This document shows, one piece after another, positions 43,154-51,511 of a stretch of 64,000 nucleotides of DNA; position 1 is the first letter of the stretch; the number at the start of each line of letters is the position of its first letter. A model generated the notes under the pieces. The model saw only the letters and a list, made by a program, of their open reading frames with translations, was not told the DNA's origin and searched no databases. The position numbers were made by a program, and so were the translations under genes. This DNA comes from Paludibacteraceae bacterium. Its GTDB lineage: Bacteria > Bacteroidota > Bacteroidia > Bacteroidales > Paludibacteraceae. The stretch is taken from assembly GCA_017559385.1 (NCBI GenBank), contig JAFYSK010000050.1, positions 1-64,000 of the forward strand. Direction: 5' to 3'.

Positions 43154-44062
43154 ATGACACTACGAGGAAAAATGGAGCATTCGCATCTAATGGCGAAGTT
43201 GATAGTATGGTTAGGGTGCATCTTTGTGATGTTCAGTTTGGTAACATTATACATAGCTATTTGTGCTTTTGATGGTATAAAGTTTGATGTTACTGCTCTT
43301 AAATGGATACAATTATCTCAGACTATAGCATTGTTTTTGGTTCCTTCTTTACTTGTGGCATACCTAGTATCTAAGTCACCTATAAAGTGGCTCAAATTAG
43401 ATACAAGACCGGAATTAAAATCTGCCTTGTGGGCAATTGGTATCATGTTGGTAGCATTACCTGCAATCAATCTGCTCGCTCATCTCAACCAACAAATGGT
43501 ATTGCCTACTTGGCTGAGTGGAGTAGAAGAGTGGATGAAAAGCAAAGAAGCTGAGGCCGAATGGCTGACCAAGCAGTTTATGTCGGCAACTACCATAGGT
43601 GGTTTGTTGGTCAATCTATTTTTGATGGCAGTACTGCCTGCCCTATCCGAGGAGATTACTTTCCGCGGAGTACTCCAACGCCTACTTAGTCCCAAAAACT
43701 CATCTCTTAACTCTCACCTCTCCATCTGGCTTACAGCCATCATTTTCTCGGCGATACATATGCAGTTTTACGGATTTATACCTCGTATGTTGTTGGGTGC
43801 ACTATTTGGCTATATGTTTGTTTGGACAGGTAGTTTGTGGGTACCTATGCTGATGCACTTTGTCAATAATGGAATGGCAGTCTTGTTGTATTATATAGCC
43901 AATAGAGCCGCTTGGGATATGGATAAAGTAGATGCAGTAGGCACAGGCAACACCTTGTGGTTGGGTGTTGTAAGTCTTGTTCTGACGATTGTGGGGATTT
44001 ACATGTTTCGTCGTTCTACGACGATGAGAAGTGCTTCTTCGCGAATATCTAGCGGTAGTTGA
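43154..44062 (+). CDS. CPBP-family intramembrane metalloprotease (CAAX-like)
   Basis: 302 residues from the ATG at 43154; a longer frame would begin with TTG inside the tRNA-derived repeat. About eight membrane helices. Signature motifs: EEITFRGVLQRL near residue 164 (EExxxR), HMQFYGFIPRMLLG near 198, and MLMHFVNN near 233. CPBP proteases cleave membrane substrates or process small peptides; no peptide gene is nearby. A loop insertion (KNSSLNSHLS) is coded by CTCTTAACTCTCACCTCTCC-like repeat DNA. It overlaps the convergent next gene by 64 bp. Confidence 0.88.
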   Translation: MTLRGKMEHSHLMAKLIVWLGCIFVMFSLVTLYIAICAFDGIKFDVTALKWIQLSQTIALFLVPSLLVAYLVSKSPIKWLKLDTRPELKSALWAIGIMLVALPAINLLAHLNQQMVLPTWLSGVEEWMKSKEAEAEWLTKQFMSATTIGGLLVNLFLMAVLPALSEEITFRGVLQRLLSPKNSSLNSHLSIWLTAIIFSAIHMQFYGFIPRMLLGALFGYMFVWTGSLWVPMLMHFVNNGMAVLLYYIANRAAWDMDKVDAVGTGNTLWLGVVSLVLTIVGIYMFRRSTTMRSASSRISSGS

Positions 44063-44454
44063 ATATTGCGCAATTGAATACTGCGAACCCATCCTGGAAC
44101 ATCGCTAGCTTTGAGTGTTTCAAATACTTCACGAATCATTTTATATTGCTCCTTGGTGTAGTCCTCTGCGGCTATACCTGCTAATGTGTCTAGTTCTTCG
44201 TCATCGTAGTAGATGATTTCAGCATTCGTTTGTAGGAGTGTTTCTCTTTCACAAACAAGGTGCTCACCGCAGCATCCGTCGTCTTCAGCCTCTCCTATAT
44301 CCTCCCCTGAAGGGAAGGACTTTTGAGCGGTACCATTCTCCCCTCCTTTCAGGGAGGGGTCGGGGGTAGGCTGGTTGTTTTCCTTCCTTGCTCGTATCTC
44401 AAAGATAATAAGGATAGCAATGCCGAGGCAGACAAATAATATCAATGGAATCAT
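43999..44454 (-). CDS. Small membrane-anchored protein carrying an inserted palindrome
   Basis: 151 residues: one N-terminal membrane helix (3-20), a linker (about 27-57) and a conserved soluble part (CCGEHLVCERETLL, then YYDDEELDTLAGI, then a helix to VERRNM). Related small proteins are common in Bacteroidota; function unknown. The linker PTPDPSLKGGE is coded by an inverted-repeat element (44341-44360, CCCTCC/GGAGGG), and a second partial palindrome, TCCCCTGAAGGGAAGG, follows at about 44303-44318. Its start is 26 bp after parE; the gap is wholly GAGTTGA-type repeat. Confidence 0.72.
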   Translation of the reverse strand: MIPLILFVCLGIAILIIFEIRARKENNQPTPDPSLKGGENGTAQKSFPSGEDIGEAEDDGCCGEHLVCERETLLQTNAEIIYYDDEELDTLAGIAAEDYTKEQYKMIREVFETLKASDVPGWVRSIQLRNIQLPLDIREEALLIVVERRNM

Positions 44455-44480
44455 AACTCTTAACTTTCAACTCTCAACTC

Positions 44481-46397
44481 TTACTCCACATCTTCTTCTA
44501 CGACTAGGTTGTTGATAATAAAGTTCTGGCGCTCCATGGTGTTCTTTCCCATATAGAAGCCTAGCAAATCGCTAACAGCATCTTCCTTGCGCAGGCATAC
44601 TTGGTCTAAGCGAATACCTTTACCGATGAAGGACTTGAACTCGTCTGGACTGATTTCACCAAGACCTTTGAATCGAGTGATTTCTGGGTTGGGTTTGAGA
44701 TCTTCAATCGCTTGAAGGCGTTCCTCTTCGTTGTAGCAGTATCGTATCTCTTTTTTGTTTTTAACGCGGAAGAGTGGAGTTTGTAGGATATAAACATGGC
44801 CTTTCTTAACCAGGTCAGGGAAGAATTGCAAGAAGAATGTAAGCATCAACAATCTAATGTGCATACCATCTACATCGGCATCAGTAGCGATGATAACCTT
44901 GTTGTAGCGCAATTCGTCTAGACCATCTTCAATATTGAGAGCGGCCTGTAAGCAGTTGAATTCTTCATTTTCATAAACAACCGACTTACTCAGTCCATAG
45001 GAGTTGAGCGGTTTACCGCGTAGGGAGAACACAGCCTGCGTGCGTACATCACGACTGGTGGTGATACTGCCCGAAGCGGATAGACCCTCAGTAATAAAGA
45101 TACTACTTTCCTCGCGCAAATCATCATCTGCATCTTTAGCAGATTTGGTAGGTTTGGCATCGTTATAGTGTACTTGGCAGTCGCGCAGTTTAGGGTTATT
45201 GAGCATGATCTTCTTGGCACGCTCACGAGCAATCTTAGTCACACCAGCGATCGCTTTACGCTCTTTCTCCGATTCAAGGATCTTCTGTAGCATCACTTCT
45301 GCTACTTCTGGATGCTTATGGAGGTAGTTGTCAAGTTGTTGTTTGACAAAGTCGTTCACGAACTTATTGACAGATAGTCCTCCTTCTGGAGCCATATCTT
45401 TGGAACCTAATTTTACTTTGGTTTGACTCTCAAAGACAGGTTCAGAGACATTGATAGCAATCGCTCCTACTACACCGCTACGGATGTCGCTAAGTTCAAA
45501 GTTCTTGTTGTAGAACTCCTTGATCGTGCGACCAATAGCTTCGCGTAGTGCAGCTTGGTGGGTACCACCTTGGATCGTGTGCTGACCATTGACGAAGGAA
45601 TGATACTCCTCACCCGTTTGGTCGGTATGGCAAAGGGCGATCTCAATATCCTCGCCTTGAATATGAATGATAGGATAGAGCGGATCAACGGTCATGGTCT
45701 CTGTAAGGAGATCAAAAAGACCATTCTTAGAGGAGTATTTCTTGCCGTTATAGCTGAGCGTGAGTCCCACATTGAGGTATGCGTAGTTACGCATCATGGT
45801 CTCAATGAAGTCATCGCGGAAACGGTAGTTTTCGAAGAGACCTTTGGTATTATCAGGAACAAACTCGATGAGTGTACCACGCTTCTCAGGCCCGTTATGC
45901 TCTTGTATATCAGAGTCTTCCACTAGGTGTCCTTGTTTGAAAACAATGCGGCGAGTCTTGCCGTCACGCCAAACTTGTACGGCAAACTCAAGACTGAGGG
46001 CATTGACTGCTTTGGTACCTACACCATTAAGACCGACAGATTTCTTAAAGGCTTTGGTATCGTATTTACCACCTGTATTGAGGATAGAAACGGCCTCCAC
46101 CATCTTACCCAAAGGAATACCACGACCGTAGTCACGCACGCGAACGCGCTGCGAGTTGTCTTCTGAAGAAGGGGCAGAAACGCTGACCTCAACTACTTTA
46201 CCTTCGTTCATACGGAACTCATCAATACAGTTGTCAATAGTCTCTTTGATGAGTACGTATATACCATCGTCAGAGTGACTTCCGTCACCCAGCTTACCGA
46301 TGTACATACCCGGACGGCGGCGAATATGCTCGCGGTCATCAAGGTGAACGATGTTATCTTCGTTGTAAGTAGCTGTTGGTTTTATCTCTTCTGCCAT
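44481..46397 (-). CDS. parE: DNA topoisomerase IV subunit B
   Basis: ATPase subunit of the decatenating type II topoisomerase. 638 residues from the ATG at 46395-46397, which is about 20 nt after the promoter box; an earlier in-frame ATG lies inside the promoter. GHKL motifs: [10 protein letters not shown] (about 52-61), [13 protein letters not shown] (about 86-98), [14 protein letters not shown] (about 123-136); TOPRIM motifs EGLSASGS and [12 protein letters not shown] (about 492-503). ParE rather than GyrB is judged from length and the [14 protein letters not shown] opening. parC is not adjacent. Confidence 0.9.
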   Translation of the reverse strand: MAEEIKPTATYNEDNIVHLDDREHIRRRPGMYIGKLGDGSHSDDGIYVLIKETIDNCIDEFRMNEGKVVEVSVSAPSSEDNSQRVRVRDYGRGIPLGKMVEAVSILNTGGKYDTKAFKKSVGLNGVGTKAVNALSLEFAVQVWRDGKTRRIVFKQGHLVEDSDIQEHNGPEKRGTLIEFVPDNTKGLFENYRFRDDFIETMMRNYAYLNVGLTLSYNGKKYSSKNGLFDLLTETMTVDPLYPIIHIQGEDIEIALCHTDQTGEEYHSFVNGQHTIQGGTHQAALREAIGRTIKEFYNKNFELSDIRSGVVGAIAINVSEPVFESQTKVKLGSKDMAPEGGLSVNKFVNDFVKQQLDNYLHKHPEVAEVMLQKILESEKERKAIAGVTKIARERAKKIMLNNPKLRDCQVHYNDAKPTKSAKDADDDLREESSIFITEGLSASGSITTSRDVRTQAVFSLRGKPLNSYGLSKSVVYENEEFNCLQAALNIEDGLDELRYNKVIIATDADVDGMHIRLLMLTFFLQFFPDLVKKGHVYILQTPLFRVKNKKEIRYCYNEEERLQAIEDLKPNPEITRFKGLGEISPDEFKSFIGKGIRLDQVCLRKEDAVSDLLGFYMGKNTMERQNFIINNLVVEEDVE

Positions 46398-46416
46398 AAT
46401 GGTTTTCGTTTCAGGG

Positions 46417-46426
46417 TGCAAAGGTA
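46417..46426 (-). promoter_or_regulatory. parE promoter
   Basis: TACCTTTGCA on the minus strand, 20 bp before the parE ATG. Confidence 0.75.
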
Positions 46427-46487
46427 CGACAAAAAATGCACATACGCAAGTTAAGCGAGCCTTTTTTGGAAAAATTATAGATTCTAT

Positions 46488-46836
46488 CTATTGAAGCAGT
46501 TTCTCTGCTACTCGTTGGAAGCTTGCTTTCATAAGAGGATGCAGAGGGGCTGATTCACAAGGCGAGGCCGTATTTTTCAAAAAACGAGCGAACTGGAGTA
46601 TGGGCTGCATTGAGCGAACGTAGCTACGAGGGTGAAGGAGTGCGACGGAACGCACTCCGAGTGTTGTGCCCGAAGAGTTCCCACTCTGAGGATTAAGCGC
46701 AACACATAGAATGGCGCACCCCCTTGCGGGTACGCAGCCGTACGGCTATAGGGTATTGCCGTACAGGGTAGGCACGACCGCCCAAGATATGATGAAAGAT
46801 AATAGCAGTAACTTTTCGCAAGGCAGATGTTCGAAG
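46488..46836 (-). other. Gene-free gap with a relic reading frame and palindromes
   Basis: The 450 bp between parE and the hexosaminidase hold no convincing gene. A minus-strand frame ending at 46488 stays open for about 85 codons; its last 40 codons from an ATG at 46608-46610 look protein-like (PILQFARFLKN, PLHPLMKASFQRVAEKLLQ) but have no recognised family. The gap includes the GTACGGC/GCCGTAC hairpin near 46740-46765 and copy 2 of the GGAGTGCG palindrome. A TATATTTG box at about 46853-46860 points right into the 3' end of the GH20 gene and may be spurious. Confidence 0.4.
46637..46662. repeat. Palindromic element, copy 2
   Basis: GGAGTGCG-ACGGAA-CGCACTCC-GAGT matches 4223-4248 with one mismatch in the loop. 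Confidence 0.85.
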
Positions 46837-46876
46837 GTACAAAAAAAATTGTATATTTGCAAGGAAATAGCGTTTT

Positions 46877-49111
46877 TTAGAACGTTGCGCCTGTGTTTTT
46901 CTCTACCGTTTGCCCTTTCACATCGTGTTTGTCGTTCAACCACAGCCAAGTTGTATTACTTTCTTTGCCTAGGTAGCGAACCTTTGCCTTCACGACTTGT
47001 GTTGTAGCGGGTATGGCGATGGTATTGGTATAGACTTTCCATTCGCCATCGTCTAGGCAATAGAGGAGTTCGCCACCTTCCATCACTTTGTTCATTTCTA
47101 TGAGTACGTGACTCTTATCCAATTGCAACTGCTCATTCTCTGTCGCCACCTGTCTGATACCAGGTTGTTGGATATGGAAGTTTCTTCCGCTAGTAGCCAA
47201 CTGAGGCAGTAACTCTTCATACACTAGATGGTTATACTCACTCAATGTCAAGCTGCTGCGGTTGTTCCATGCGCGTTCAGCAAGACCATAAATCTTAGGA
47301 TAAATTTGCCACTCCACTTGCGCAAACGAGCGGATCACCTCGCCCCAAAGTTGGGCGTTCATGCCAATGATGTTTGGGTGTTGAGCGGGCTGCCAGTCAA
47401 ACGAGCGGTATTCATCGGTATATCCACCCCAACTGAGTCCTTTCTCCTCGTGGTGGTTGCAATACGCAAAGTCAAAATACAAGTGACTAGCCGTAGCGAT
47501 AACTACTTGATAACCAGCCTCTGCTAGTTGCATCGGTTTGCTCTCACTGTTGAGCCAAGCATAGCAGATAGCACCACTCTCGGGTTGGCAGAAATGGTCA
47601 ATCTCTTCCCAACCCATTGGTTGCAGGTTGTAGCGCTTCAGTATCTCCAAAACGGCATCAATAAACGCTTGATGTTCCTCTTTGGTGAGTGCTCCTTTGG
47701 GCACTTCATCGCCTCCGATATTGAAGATCGTCAGAGGATGACCTGCCTCCTCGTGCATCTTAACAATCTCCGTCACTACATGATCGATAAACTCCACCGC
47801 ATAAGGCTTGCTCACATCAATCACATTGTCGGTATAGTTTTGTGCAGACTTATACACTCGCGCATCAAACGCACTGTCAGTCAATTGTTTACCCATGGCT
47901 TTCTTAGCAGCACGCATATGCCCTGGCATATCAATCTCGGGGATCACACGGATATGACGCTCGCCTGCGTACTTCAATAGTTCGATATACTTCTCACGGG
48001 TGATATAACCATTGGCAGTCGTAGGAGCCTCAGCATCCCAACCGCCGCAGTACATAGGCAATAGGCAGTTGCTCTCGTCGGTGGTGTAACCTCGCTTAGA
48101 ACCAATATCGGTCAGTTGTGGCAAACCAGGGATCTCCAATCGCCATGCCTCGTCGTCGGAGAGGTGGAAGTGCAGCACATTGAGTTTGTGGTATGCCATC
48201 ATGTCCAAAATGCGGTAGATGGAGTCCACGGGATAGTAGTTACGCACCACATCCAACATGATACCACGATGTTGTAGGTCGGGATAGTCCGTCACTCTGC
48301 CACATGGGATGGTGTCGCCCCATTGCTTCAAGGTCTGCTTGGCATAGAACACACCTGCTTCGTCGCTTGCTTCAATGCGAATCGTATCAGGACTGATAAT
48401 CATCGTATATCCCTCTTTGACCATATTGGCATCGGTGCGAACTACCACCTCAGCCTTCGCCACTTCACACACACCATCCGCATATATCATCTGCTTTGGC
48501 TGTGGCAACAGAGGTTGCAACTCCTTCGCCTCATCGCCTAATCGCCCTATCGCCTTATCGCCTAATACTCGCTCCACATAATCAAACACATACTCTCCGT
48601 CTGCATAAGGTGTTTTCTCCCATGTGACGATACCTCGTTTCATCTGTTCAGGGCGGGTGTATGGGGCGTAGGTGCAAGGGATAGTGATGGGTTTAGGGTT
48701 TAGGGTGGAGTGTTTAGTGTTCACCAAGAAGAAGCCTTCGGGGCAGATATTTTCACGGATGGCGCTACCTTTGTATCGTAGGGTGAAGGTTTGGCTTTCG
48801 CCTGGCGCCAGAGGAGTGAAAGTCTGCGTAGGCTCAATGCAGTGCCAACTAGCTTGAATCTCGGTCTCACGCAAAGCATCGCCCTCAGTGTAGATAGGAT
48901 GTAGCGACATGAGATTGAAATAGAGTGTCCAATCCCCATGGGTGAGTTCCTTATCACCTGTATTCGTGAGTGTTAGATATGCTTCGCATATGCCAGATTC
49001 TACATCGTTTTGCTTAAACTCCCAATGCAAAGAGAGCGGCGCAGTAGTAGACTTGCAAGCTGTGAAAATAGCAACGAATGCGAATAGAAGAATATAAATA
49101 CGATTTTTCAT
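46877..49111 (-). CDS. Beta-N-acetylhexosaminidase, GH20 lipoprotein
   Basis: Removes terminal GlcNAc/GalNAc from glycans at the cell surface or periplasm. 744 residues from the ATG at 49109-49111. Lipobox FTAC (Cys about residue 19); an N-terminal chitobiase-type carbohydrate-binding domain (about 25-150); a GH20b helper domain; then the catalytic barrel with HFHLSDDEAWRLEIP near 305 and the catalytic Asp-Glu in NIGGDEVP near 466; and a C-terminal CHB-like domain. Two odd inserts, KHSTLNPKPITI (about 131-142) and GDKAIGRLGDEAKEL (about 181-198), are coded by GTTTAGGGTTTAGGG-type and TCGCCTAA-type repeat DNA. Confidence 0.92.
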   Translation of the reverse strand: MKNRIYILLFAFVAIFTACKSTTAPLSLHWEFKQNDVESGICEAYLTLTNTGDKELTHGDWTLYFNLMSLHPIYTEGDALRETEIQASWHCIEPTQTFTPLAPGESQTFTLRYKGSAIRENICPEGFFLVNTKHSTLNPKPITIPCTYAPYTRPEQMKRGIVTWEKTPYADGEYVFDYVERVLGDKAIGRLGDEAKELQPLLPQPKQMIYADGVCEVAKAEVVVRTDANMVKEGYTMIISPDTIRIEASDEAGVFYAKQTLKQWGDTIPCGRVTDYPDLQHRGIMLDVVRNYYPVDSIYRILDMMAYHKLNVLHFHLSDDEAWRLEIPGLPQLTDIGSKRGYTTDESNCLLPMYCGGWDAEAPTTANGYITREKYIELLKYAGERHIRVIPEIDMPGHMRAAKKAMGKQLTDSAFDARVYKSAQNYTDNVIDVSKPYAVEFIDHVVTEIVKMHEEAGHPLTIFNIGGDEVPKGALTKEEHQAFIDAVLEILKRYNLQPMGWEEIDHFCQPESGAICYAWLNSESKPMQLAEAGYQVVIATASHLYFDFAYCNHHEEKGLSWGGYTDEYRSFDWQPAQHPNIIGMNAQLWGEVIRSFAQVEWQIYPKIYGLAERAWNNRSSLTLSEYNHLVYEELLPQLATSGRNFHIQQPGIRQVATENEQLQLDKSHVLIEMNKVMEGGELLYCLDDGEWKVYTNTIAIPATTQVVKAKVRYLGKESNTTWLWLNDKHDVKGQTVEKNTGATF

Positions 49112-49200
49112 GGTGTATATGTTTTGTAATTTTTTGCTAAAATTGTCTTCAGTAGCTACGAGTTTCCCCGTTGTATCCCCCTTACCTGCCACCTGTTTGC

Positions 49201-49288
49201 ATAGGAACTTCATAGGAACTTCATAGGGACTTCATAGGGACTTCATAGGAACTTCACCGAATCTTTACCGTAGGATCACCGAGAGAAC
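49201..49288. repeat. 11-bp tandem array E (5 good + 3 degenerate units)
   Basis: ATAGGAACTTC, ATAGGAACTTC, ATAGGGACTTC, ATAGGGACTTC, ATAGGAACTTC, then ACCGAATCTTT, ACCGTAGGATC and ACCGAGAGAAC, all in 11-bp register. It lies between the orphan gene at 49309 and the GH20 gene. Confidence 0.95.
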
Positions 49289-49308
49289 TAGGACACATCG
49301 CCCAATCT

Positions 49309-49668
49309 TTATTGCGGCTTACTCAATTCGTGTCGAATATAATCCCACAATCTTTCGGGCACTGCTGGTTTTCCATTTGCTTGTGGCATGCGTTGATGTT
49401 TGCTGGCTTCTCGTTTTGCGGCGAGATGTTTAGCCGTCCATTCGGCTTTTTGTGCCTCATCACGCATGATAGCCGAAGCCTCTTTGCATAGGGAGGTAAA
49501 CGCCTTCACGGCTGGGCGTTCTGCCATTTCTTTTTTCTGTTTCTTGGTGTATTGTGGTTTCCTGCAATATGCAGCATACCCAGTCCGTCCTGGGATAGGG
49601 CGCAACCAATGTTCCTCATCGATACTCCCACCGATACTTTCTAAAAAAGATGCTACATGTACAATCAT
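49309..49668 (-). CDS. Small orphan protein, paralogue of 3491-4003
   Basis: 119 residues, very basic, no signal peptide. Resembles the protein at 3491-4003 in order of features: a Tyr/Pro/Lys-rich segment (YCRKPQYTKKQKKEM), a helix FTSLCKEASAIM like CRRAAQII, a KREASKHQRMPQANGKP linker and a final YIRHELSK helix like FIRAMLYHQL. It has its own promoter at 49745-49754. The gene is bracketed by two copies of TGCCACCTGTTT (49187-49198 and 49814-49825). Function unknown; possibly a nucleic-acid-binding protein from its charge. Confidence 0.65.
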   Translation of the reverse strand: MIVHVASFLESIGGSIDEEHWLRPIPGRTGYAAYCRKPQYTKKQKKEMAERPAVKAFTSLCKEASAIMRDEAQKAEWTAKHLAAKREASKHQRMPQANGKPAVPERLWDYIRHELSKPQ

Positions 49669-49744
49669 AGTTAATTAATTTTAAGTAAGTTACAAATTCT
49701 AATCTATCTTGATTCTCGGCTCTTTGTTCTTGGCTCCAATATGC

Positions 49745-49754
49745 TGCAAAGGTA
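49745..49754 (-). promoter_or_regulatory. Promoter of the orphan gene
   Basis: TACCTTTGCA on the minus strand, about 77 bp upstream of the start. The rest of the gap 49755-50008 holds an ATTGCCACCTTG/CAAGGTGGCAAT inverted repeat (about 49797-49884) and a run of AAACTCTAAAC-like short repeats. Confidence 0.7.
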
Positions 49755-50008
49755 CAAAAATTTTCTCACATTTCCAAATTTTCCAACACTTTTTTATTGC
49801 CACCTTGCCGGCTTGCCACCTGTTTCCTAAAATACACACGTACGCGCAGGCGTGGATTTTTACATTTAGCTGTCAAGGTGGCAATTCTTTGTTATTATTC
49901 CCGAATCATATTCAGGTATTCTCTCCTAACCCTAAACAGTTTCCTTGCCTTTAAACCTTAAACTCTAAACTTTCAACTAAAAAATTTGCACATCCGCAAA
50001 TTTTATTG

Positions 50009-50018
50009 TACCTTTGCA
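50009..50018 (+). promoter_or_regulatory. Promoter of the surface-protein operon
   Basis: TACCTTTGCA with TTTG at 49985-49988, exactly 20 bp upstream: the best-matched promoter in the window. Confidence 0.8.
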
Positions 50019-50021
50019 CCG

Positions 50022-50349
50022 TGAACCTGCGCTGGGGGTGTCGGCACATCAGCGGTGAAGGGATAGCAGACATAATTAAAAGGCGTTTATTGGCGCTTGT
50101 TTTGGTCAATAGAAAACTGGAAACTTTCTCACACCCGAAACAAGAGAGCGATAAATGCCCCTTGGTGTGTTTAATTCGTTGTATCCTACAACGATGAACA
50201 TATCGGCGTGGGCATTCATTGTTTATTCTTGTGTGAAGGTTTTTCCAGTACCTCTATTGAAAGGATAAGCAAAAAGAGGTTCCACGCTTTTTCTATATTT
50301 ATACCAACGGGGCGTTTGGAGCCAACTTCCCTCAAAACGTTAAATAACA
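50022..50349 (+). ncRNA. Long structured leader of the surface-protein operon
   Basis: A 328-nt untranslated leader. Pairings seen: CGCTG/CAGCG (50030-50054); AATGCCC (50154-50160) with GGGCATT (50210-50216), enclosing a strong CGTTGTA-TCC-TACAACG hairpin (50177-50193); ACCTCT/AGAGGT (50250-50280); and CCAAC/GTTTGG near 50314-50328. No poly-T terminator is present before the first gene. Small frames inside it start in the promoter or run against composition, so I treat it as noncoding. Could be a riboswitch-like or protein-binding leader; I do not recognise its class. Confidence 0.55.
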
Positions 50350-51489
50350 ATGAAAAAAAATCTATTTCTGGGACTCTTAGTTTGCTCTGTGTTCATGTTC
50401 TCAAGTTGCGAGAACGATGGATTAGGGAAAGGCTTAACTGGCTATTACACAGACTTGAGTGCAGTTGCTAAGGCTTCGGATTTTAACGAGATTAATGAGG
50501 CTATTAAAAAGAATGAGTTATTGTATGTGTTCGATCATCGTTTGGGTGAAGATGATTATTACTATGCAACACGTGATTTATTCTTGAGAGACGGTATGTG
50601 GTGGGATTGCGAGCATCATCACGGACGATTTAGATTTTATATTAAAAGTACTCTTTATCCTGTTATTCATATTATTGATAAGAACACTATAGCAATGAAA
50701 GGTTCATCCTGTTCTTTATACCAAGAGGGACGTGGAGATGGAGATGTTGTTTATAGATTCTATGCCGGACCTATTTTTGGAAATATGGAATATGTAGGTT
50801 ATGATTGGAGTTATTATACATACGTGTACATTGCTGACAACAAAATAGCAGTTTCAAATGGTGATATTTATACTATTGTAGATGGTAGTTTGATAAAGGA
50901 TGGTAGTTCTACTATCTTGAGCAAATACGATCCAGACAAATTACATGGTTCCGCAGGTTCTAGTGATAAAAATCCATGTAATCAAGATAATGTTGAAAAC
51001 GGGAATAGTTCAAACGATAACAACCAAGCAGAAAAAGAAATTCAGAAGAAAATATCTCAAAACGTTGTAGTTAATGTGTCGGCATATAAAAATTATAGTT
51101 GGGATATATCAATCACTACCTCATTAGAAAGTGTATATTCCAATAAAACAATCAAGTATGGAATTTTATGTGGATATAATAACCGTCCTCAGTACTACTA
51201 TTGGAAGTATTTTACATTGCAAGGGAAGTCTATAAAAGAAACTGTACCTTTGTTTGTTGATGGTACGGGTAGCCCCTATGCTGAACACTATTTATATTGG
51301 TGTAGTTTAGTAGCATTGGCAGAAAAAACATCTTTAACAGAAAGTGAGCAAATGTTGAAAGTTTCATGCATTAGATACTGTAATGAGGTGGAAGATGATG
51401 CTCTAGATGAATATTGGGGACAAGTGTTTGTGGAAATAGATGGTGAAAAATATATTGTTAAAGAATACGGCAATAAAAAACAAGAATAA
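50350..51489 (+). CDS. Lipoprotein, first gene of the surface operon
   Basis: 379 residues. Lipobox FSSC with Cys at residue 20. The mature N-terminal half is rich in Tyr, Trp and His (DYYYATRDLFLRDGMWW, CEHHHGRF) and probably beta-stranded; a Ser/Asn/Asp linker lies near 200-230; the C-terminal half (VVVNVSAYKNYSWDISI onward) resembles an immunoglobulin-like strand pattern. No family recognised. It is 22 bp ahead of the BspA-type gene and shares the long leader. It may be the surface anchor or partner of the following proteins. Confidence 0.8.
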   Translation: MKKNLFLGLLVCSVFMFSSCENDGLGKGLTGYYTDLSAVAKASDFNEINEAIKKNELLYVFDHRLGEDDYYYATRDLFLRDGMWWDCEHHHGRFRFYIKSTLYPVIHIIDKNTIAMKGSSCSLYQEGRGDGDVVYRFYAGPIFGNMEYVGYDWSYYTYVYIADNKIAVSNGDIYTIVDGSLIKDGSSTILSKYDPDKLHGSAGSSDKNPCNQDNVENGNSSNDNNQAEKEIQKKISQNVVVNVSAYKNYSWDISITTSLESVYSNKTIKYGILCGYNNRPQYYYWKYFTLQGKSIKETVPLFVDGTGSPYAEHYLYWCSLVALAEKTSLTESEQMLKVSCIRYCNEVEDDALDEYWGQVFVEIDGEKYIVKEYGNKKQE

Positions 51490-51511
51490 TTCATAATTTA
51501 TCCTATCAATT

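Noticed and set aside
46488..46610. Real 40-codon gene downstream of the parE promoter region
   Set aside because: Protein-like, but it has no promoter or ribosome binding site, and the frame continues upstream through palindromes; kept only as a possible relic.
50006..50471. Two short plus-strand frames in the leader of the surface operon (50006-50197 and 50208-50471)
   Set aside because: The first begins inside the promoter box and the second overlaps the lipoprotein gene out of frame; composition is not protein-like and the region shows RNA pairing instead.
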